Shown piece after piece: positions 59,734 to 64,000 of a stretch of 64,000 nt of DNA. The translations under genes were made by a program, and so were the position numbers. The notes below the pieces were generated by a model. The model was not told the origin of the DNA. It was given only the letters and a program-made list of their open reading frames with translations, and searched no databases. Each line of letters begins with the position of its first letter. The stretch's first letter is position 1. Origin of the DNA: Treponema brennaborense (GTDB lineage Bacteria; Spirochaetota; Spirochaetia; Treponematales; Treponemataceae); the NCBI GenBank assembly GCA_023666275.1, contig JAMPCJ010000001.1:1-64000 (forward strand), given 5' to 3'.

Positions 59734-61464
59734 TCAGCGCGCGAGCAGTTTTTCCAAACGGGCATTCAATTCAAGGTATAAAGAATCATTCGGGCGCAGC
59801 GCGACAATTTGCTTGAGGTAATACTGCGCCTTGCGGTAATCTTTTTTCGAAAAATACAATTCATACATGCCGAACAGCGCATCTTCGTTCCGCGGATTGG
59901 CGGTAAGACTTGAACGCAGCCATGATAATTTTTCTTCTTCGGCGGCGGCAATGCGGCTGCGCTCATAATACAGAGCGCTCTTCTGCCGTGATGACGCGGC
60001 GGGCAGCGCGTCCCGTATCATCTGTTCCGCGGAAGCGATGTCTTTCGAAGCAATGCGGATTTTCACGGAAAGGAGCAGAAAGTCTTCGGAAGTGCGGTCG
60101 GACGGATCACAGACATTAAGCGTCTGCGCAGCCTCTTCGGCGAGCCCCAGCGAAACGCATATTTCCGCATGGCGGAACAGCGAGCGCCGATCTGCACGAT
60201 CGGAAGAAAAAATACGGCGGCTTACCTCATAGGCGTCTTCCCAGCGGCGCAGGCGCATCAGTTCATCCGCATATACGCCGAGCGCGGCAGTATTCTGCGG
60301 AAAAGCCGCCAGCGTTTTTTCCGCAACCGCCAGCGCATCCATATCCGCTATTTTTCTTCCCGACTCGGAAGCAAACACGGCGGCAAACAGCAGAACTTCT
60401 TCGTCGACGGGGTATAATTTCAGGGCTTCTTCCAGCGTCGCGGCAACTGCCGCTTCGTTTCTGTTCCAATTCCGCTGAAGAGAGGCTCTGAGAAGCAGAT
60501 AATCTTTGGATGTTTTATCCGTGCGCGCGTATAAATCAAGCAAAGAAGACACTTTTATATAATCATGTTTTTCCATAAGAATGTGCGCGCGGAATAAAAT
60601 GTACGCAAGATTATCGGGTTCCCGCTGAAGCACCTGCGCGATAAAGCGTTCGGACGCTTCGTAATCATTTAACTTCAGACTTGTTTCCGCGCACATTTTC
60701 AAAACATCGGCATTATCGGGAAAACGCGAATACAAACGCAGTGCGCATTTGTACGCTTCTTCGAAATTATCGGAAGCGCGCAATGACTCGCAAAACAAAA
60801 GCGCCATGGAAATATATCCGCTCCCGTCCGCGCAAAACGGTTTCAGAACGGCAGACGCTTCCTGCGGACGGTGCTGCCGCATGTACAGCAAACCGAGCAT
60901 ATATGCTGCCAAAACGCTGTCCGGCGCGGAAGCAGCGGCACTCCGCAGCGACGTTTCCGCTTCGGCGTAATAATTGCTGACAGACGGAACGGTAAACAGC
61001 AGCAGCGACGGCAGAACGCATAACAGCATATCGGAGGAATCGGCGGCGGCATGTTCGTATGTGCCTTTGCGGGCAGAATCAATCGCGGCGATATAATTAT
61101 TTTCGATCGGAACCGGCGGCAGCGGGGACTGCATGGCGTCTTCCGCATACACAATCAAAAGGACAGATGCCGCGGTATACAGCAGCACAGCTTCATCTTC
61201 GCTGTACGATTCGTCGGCACGGCGCAAATGCGAAACCGCGAACCGAAGCGATTCGGGAGAACCTATTTTAACGGCATCGAGGATATCCTGACTGATATGC
61301 CGGAACGGAACGGAACGGCTCCAGGCGGTTTTCGGCAGTTCGAGAACGGTTTCTTCCGCAGCGGGAAAGACCTCGGAAGCGGTATCCGGCGGTTTTGACG
61401 CGCATGAAAACAGAAACACGCCACAGCAAATGCTGCTCAAAAAGACAGCAAAGCGCATTGTCAT
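59734..61464 (-). CDS. TPR-repeat lipoprotein
   Basis: The 576-residue product has a lipoprotein signal ('FLSSICCGVFLFSCASK', Cys about 22). The mature part is almost all helical repeats, with several recognisable TPR units ('VLAAYMLGLLYMRQHRPQEASAVL', 'ADVLKMCAETSLKLNDYEASERFIAQVLQREPDN', 'AQYYLKQIVALRPNDSLYLELNARLEKLL'). It probably scaffolds envelope complexes. The start overlaps the stop of the upstream membrane-protein gene by four bases (ATGA), so the pair is coupled. No signature points to a specific partner. Confidence 0.78.
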   Translation of the reverse strand: MTMRFAVFLSSICCGVFLFSCASKPPDTASEVFPAAEETVLELPKTAWSRSVPFRHISQDILDAVKIGSPESLRFAVSHLRRADESYSEDEAVLLYTAASVLLIVYAEDAMQSPLPPVPIENNYIAAIDSARKGTYEHAAADSSDMLLCVLPSLLLFTVPSVSNYYAEAETSLRSAAASAPDSVLAAYMLGLLYMRQHRPQEASAVLKPFCADGSGYISMALLFCESLRASDNFEEAYKCALRLYSRFPDNADVLKMCAETSLKLNDYEASERFIAQVLQREPDNLAYILFRAHILMEKHDYIKVSSLLDLYARTDKTSKDYLLLRASLQRNWNRNEAAVAATLEEALKLYPVDEEVLLFAAVFASESGRKIADMDALAVAEKTLAAFPQNTAALGVYADELMRLRRWEDAYEVSRRIFSSDRADRRSLFRHAEICVSLGLAEEAAQTLNVCDPSDRTSEDFLLLSVKIRIASKDIASAEQMIRDALPAASSRQKSALYYERSRIAAAEEEKLSWLRSSLTANPRNEDALFGMYELYFSKKDYRKAQYYLKQIVALRPNDSLYLELNARLEKLLAR

Positions 61465-62078
61465 TCATTACGTTCCTTTGCCCCGCCGTTGTCTTTGGAA
61501 AGCGCACTCTTCCCCGAATATTCCCGATACATGTAAACGCCGACAAGAAATAATCCCGCAGCGACAAAAAGCACCGGCCACCAGCGGGTTACGACGTTCA
61601 TGAACCGCTCTTTTATGATATACAGCGAAAAAAGCATATAAAACAAACCGGATCCGGTTAAAGCCAGGGAAGGAACCATAAACACGGGACGGAACGCGCG
61701 GAATCTGTTTATTCCGGCAATGAATAACGAAATGCCGCACAAAACCACAAAGATCGGCCATAATTGCTTGATTTCATACGGCAGCAAATCCATTTCGATG
61801 ACAAGCAGCAAAAATCCGCAGGAAATGCATGCGCACGCCATAAAGACAAGCCAGCTGCGCCTTGACGCCGAAAGCACCCGATACAACGAAACGATTCCGG
61901 CAGCAACGACAAGCACAGGAATAATATACAGGCGGCGGCTGGCGGCGTCCGCAAAAATATAGCATAAAGAAAACGCACCGAAAAAAAACACGGCGAGCCC
62001 CGCTGTCAGCAGTACATTTCCGGAAAAAAACGATTTGATTCCCGAATATGTTTTTTTTGCGGAAAATTTGTTGTTCAT
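61461..62078 (-). CDS. Six-segment membrane protein, LiaF-like N-region
   Basis: The 205-residue protein has about six hydrophobic segments separated by short loops ('GNVLLTAGLAVFFFGAFSLCYIF', 'LYIIPVLVVAAGIVSLY', 'WLVFMACACISCGFLLLVI', 'LWPIFVVLCGISLFIAGI', 'VPSLALTGSGLFYMLF', 'WWPVLFVAAGLFLVGVY'). The repeated W-P-x(2-3)-V-x(3)-G pattern recalls LiaF/DUF5668 membrane domains. The function is unknown. AGGAG precedes the ATG and a good promoter lies 59 bases upstream. It is cotranscribed with the TPR lipoprotein. Confidence 0.6.
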   Translation of the reverse strand: MNNKFSAKKTYSGIKSFFSGNVLLTAGLAVFFFGAFSLCYIFADAASRRLYIIPVLVVAAGIVSLYRVLSASRRSWLVFMACACISCGFLLLVIEMDLLPYEIKQLWPIFVVLCGISLFIAGINRFRAFRPVFMVPSLALTGSGLFYMLFSLYIIKERFMNVVTRWWPVLFVAAGLFLVGVYMYREYSGKSALSKDNGGAKERNE

Positions 62079-62136
62079 GCAAACTCCTATGCTCTGCGGC
62101 GGGAAGCCGATAATATTTCAAGTCCGGATGCATTTT

Positions 62137-62165
62137 ATGATACACGCAAAAAAGGATATTGCCAA
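62137..62165 (-). promoter_or_regulatory. Promoter of the membrane protein–TPR lipoprotein pair
   Basis: TTGGCA (62165 to 62160) and TATCAT (62142 to 62137) on the minus strand are 17 bases apart. The region is shared with the divergent lipoprotein gene at 62195. Confidence 0.55.
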
Positions 62166-62194
62166 TCATAATCGCAACATGATACAGTTGCTTT

Positions 62195-63229
62195 ATGCAT
62201 ATCGGGAAAAAAATATCATTTTTTATCATTTATGTACATATTTTTACAGCCATTTCCTGTTCGCGCTCATCTGCGGATGCTTCGATCCAAAACCAATTGC
62301 TTCGGCTTGTCGAAAACCCTTCGCTTTCGGCGGAAAGCCGTTTTTCCGTCATAAACCAAATCGCCGGCAATTACAGCGCCGAACAAAACAGCGAAGCTCT
62401 TATCTTATTTTTAACCGAATATGCGGAAAAACATCCGCAGGATCCGTTCAACGCGTACTGGCTTTTGATGACCGCGAATGAATATTTGAACGAAAATTCG
62501 GAACCCGCCGCGGAATATTATTTCGATAAAATCATCCAAAATTACGACGATCTTCTCATTCAAAATACGTCGATTCACATTTTGTGCCTAAAGAATCTGA
62601 TTCAAATAAGCACTTCGCCGGAAAACCGAATTTATTATTTTTCGAAACTCATTTCGCAGTTTCCCGACCAAATAAATTTGGCGGAACTTTATGCCCGCCA
62701 AGCCGCCGAATACGAAAAACTCGGCGAATGGGATCAGGCGATGAAATCGTATGCATTGTTTCTCGAACAGCCGGACGCCGCATCCATTCAAATAACCGGC
62801 ATTCCGGACGCATACGCAACGGCGCGCAAAATGATAGATTTCAATAATTCGCCGAAAGACTGGACATTCGAAAGTCTTGACGCGGCGGTAAGTGCCGTAA
62901 AAACGGCAATCGATTCCCGCAATTACAGAAGACTCGATTCGTATAAATCGAAAGTCAATTTTTTCACTATGTCATGGAAGCAGGAAGCCACCGCCGTAAA
63001 CAGCCAGACTAATTTTTCTCTGAATGATTACGGCGCTGGAAACAGAATCCGCTACAATAAAACCATCGATGAATCATCCACTCCGCGGGAAGCGTATCTG
63101 CGGACAACCGGCTGGAGCCGCTATGTTTCCGTTTGGTACTTTTATTTTAACAAAATCAATTTTCCGGCAGATCCGGAAATCCACGGCAGGTGGGAATGGT
63201 CCGGCATTTATCTCGGCGAAAAACTGTAG
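62195..63229 (+). CDS. Lipoprotein with TPR-like repeats
   Basis: The 344-residue product has a signal ending 'IFTAISCSRS' (Cys about 22). It has helical repeats through residues 40-200 ('EQNSEALILFLTEYAEKHPQDP', 'LAELYARQAAEYEKLGEWDQAMKSYALFLEQPD') and a C-terminal beta-rich part ending 'GRWEWSGIYLGEKL'. The function is unknown. The next gene, a lytic transglycosylase, begins eight bases after its stop, so a role in cell-wall turnover together with it is plausible. Confidence 0.68.
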   Translation: MHIGKKISFFIIYVHIFTAISCSRSSADASIQNQLLRLVENPSLSAESRFSVINQIAGNYSAEQNSEALILFLTEYAEKHPQDPFNAYWLLMTANEYLNENSEPAAEYYFDKIIQNYDDLLIQNTSIHILCLKNLIQISTSPENRIYYFSKLISQFPDQINLAELYARQAAEYEKLGEWDQAMKSYALFLEQPDAASIQITGIPDAYATARKMIDFNNSPKDWTFESLDAAVSAVKTAIDSRNYRRLDSYKSKVNFFTMSWKQEATAVNSQTNFSLNDYGAGNRIRYNKTIDESSTPREAYLRTTGWSRYVSVWYFYFNKINFPADPEIHGRWEWSGIYLGEKL

Positions 63230-63237
63230 CGCACACC

Positions 63238-64000
63238 ATGCCTCGGCGGAAACTGCGGCGTTTTTTGCTGCTGTGTATTGCGGCACTTTTTCGGTTTCGC
63301 GCGCAGGCTGCCGCAGAAGCAGGCGGACAAACGCCGCAATTGCAGAGCATTGACCTTGACACCGCCGCTGCGGAAATTTCATCGATACGGCACGATGAAA
63401 CGCAGCAAAATACGCAAGACGGCACCGCAGACACGGACACCGAAAATTTCGTTTCCGCAGACGCAATATCGGCAGCGGAAAAGCCGCCGGAGAAAACGCA
63501 TATCGATATCGGCATTCCGATTCCGGAAGACAACATATATGTACAAAAATACAGGACGGAATATCTTTCGAATTACGGAAAAAAATGGCTCGACGCTGTG
63601 ATGCAGCGCGCGGCACCCTACCGTTCGTATATCCGCAGCGCTCTGAAAGAAATGGGTTTGCCCGAATGTCTTGAATATCTGCCCGTAATAGAATCCGATT
63701 TCAACACGCATGCCGTTTCCAAGTCGGGCGCAAAAGGATTGTGGCAGTTTATGGAAAACAGCATGGGACCGTATCTGAAAAAAGACGAATGGCGCGACGA
63801 ACGGCTCGATCCGTGGAAATCGACACAGGCGGCGCTGAAAAAACTGAAAGAAAATTACGAAACGTTCAAAAGCTGGGAAACAGCGCTTGCGGCATATAAT
63901 TGCGGCGGCGGAAGCATGTCCCGCATAATAAAAAAAGCCGGAAGCGCCGATTACTGGGAACTTGCGGAAAACGGTTTTTTCACAAAACAAACGCAATTGT
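63238..64000 (+). CDS. MltD-like lytic murein transglycosylase (partial, runs off the window)
   Basis: Only the first 254 codons are in the window. A signal-like N-terminus (about 1-25) precedes a low-complexity region (30-90), then a goose-type lysozyme/SLT domain. 'CLEYLPVIESDFNTHAVSKSGAKGLWQFM' contains the catalytic Glu152, and 'SWETALAAYNCGGG' is the family A-Y-N-x-G block. Such enzymes cleave the glycan strand of peptidoglycan with formation of an anhydro-muramyl end. LysM repeats usual in MltD would lie beyond the window. It follows the TPR-like lipoprotein by eight bases. Confidence 0.88.
   Translation, partial: MPRRKLRRFLLLCIAALFRFRAQAAAEAGGQTPQLQSIDLDTAAAEISSIRHDETQQNTQDGTADTDTENFVSADAISAAEKPPEKTHIDIGIPIPEDNIYVQKYRTEYLSNYGKKWLDAVMQRAAPYRSYIRSALKEMGLPECLEYLPVIESDFNTHAVSKSGAKGLWQFMENSMGPYLKKDEWRDERLDPWKSTQAALKKLKENYETFKSWETALAAYNCGGGSMSRIIKKAGSADYWELAENGFFTKQTQL

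Overview
The window reads as a chromosomal segment of a spirochaete of the genus Treponema, at roughly balanced GC content. The evidence is the spirochaete-style lipoprotein signal peptides, the many short treponeme-type lipoproteins, a second EF-G of the spirochaetal type and a pectinesterase lipoprotein. Together these suggest a host-associated (rumen or oral) treponeme; the species is not determined. I see no rRNA, tRNA, CRISPR array or intact insertion sequence.

Layout. 0-12 kb: a PilZ-like protein, a HAD phosphatase, a degenerate M23 protein with a beta-propeller-like partner, cytidine deaminase, the wreck of a restriction-modification locus, an unusual non-coding block (palindromic promoter, candidate small RNA, eight-unit 22-bp array), an HTH-PtsN fusion, a transglutaminase-like protein, an RluD-type pseudouridine synthase, small lipoproteins, a von Willebrand A protein and a small XRE regulator. 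11-14 kb: era, purD and a histidine phosphatase. 14-20.6 kb: a lipid-flavoured group (LolA-like carrier, MMPL/RND exporter, GH3-type acyl-adenylating enzyme, HAD hydrolase, PlsC-like acyltransferase). 20.7-24.3 kb: an AT-rich insert with a RelB-like antitoxin coupled to a HipA-like kinase, then an acyltransferase-3 gene diverging from an XRE regulator over three operators. 24.4-27.4 kb: the pectinesterase lipoprotein behind a long leader that recurs inverted at 50 kb. 27.9-31.7 kb: an M29 aminopeptidase and the aroF-tyrA pair. 31.7-35 kb: an orphan TRAP-type binding protein plus a chemoreceptor. 35.2-42.8 kb: an amidohydrolase and an oligopeptide-type ABC transporter with a permease-ATPase fusion. 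43-52.5 kb: cstA, a hairpin array, a DUF2130 protein, adenine deaminase, a small lipoprotein and EF-G2. 52.7-64 kb: pncB, a TtcA-like enzyme, lipoproteins, yajC-secD-secF, TPR lipoproteins and the start of an MltD-like lytic transglycosylase.

How parts work together. aroF and tyrA lie behind a strong promoter, a 39-codon reading frame containing Tyr-Phe-Tyr-Phe, and an intrinsic terminator, which looks like a translation-coupled attenuator for aromatic amino acids. The binding protein and chemoreceptor share one good promoter, which suggests binding-protein-assisted chemotaxis. The antitoxin-kinase pair overlaps by 11 bases and has a palindromic operator. Two lipoprotein genes 25 kb apart share promoter, about 160-base leader, GTG start and signal peptide, as if a complete expression-and-export cassette had been copied.

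All functional calls rest on reading motifs by eye. No database search, alignment or folding program was run.
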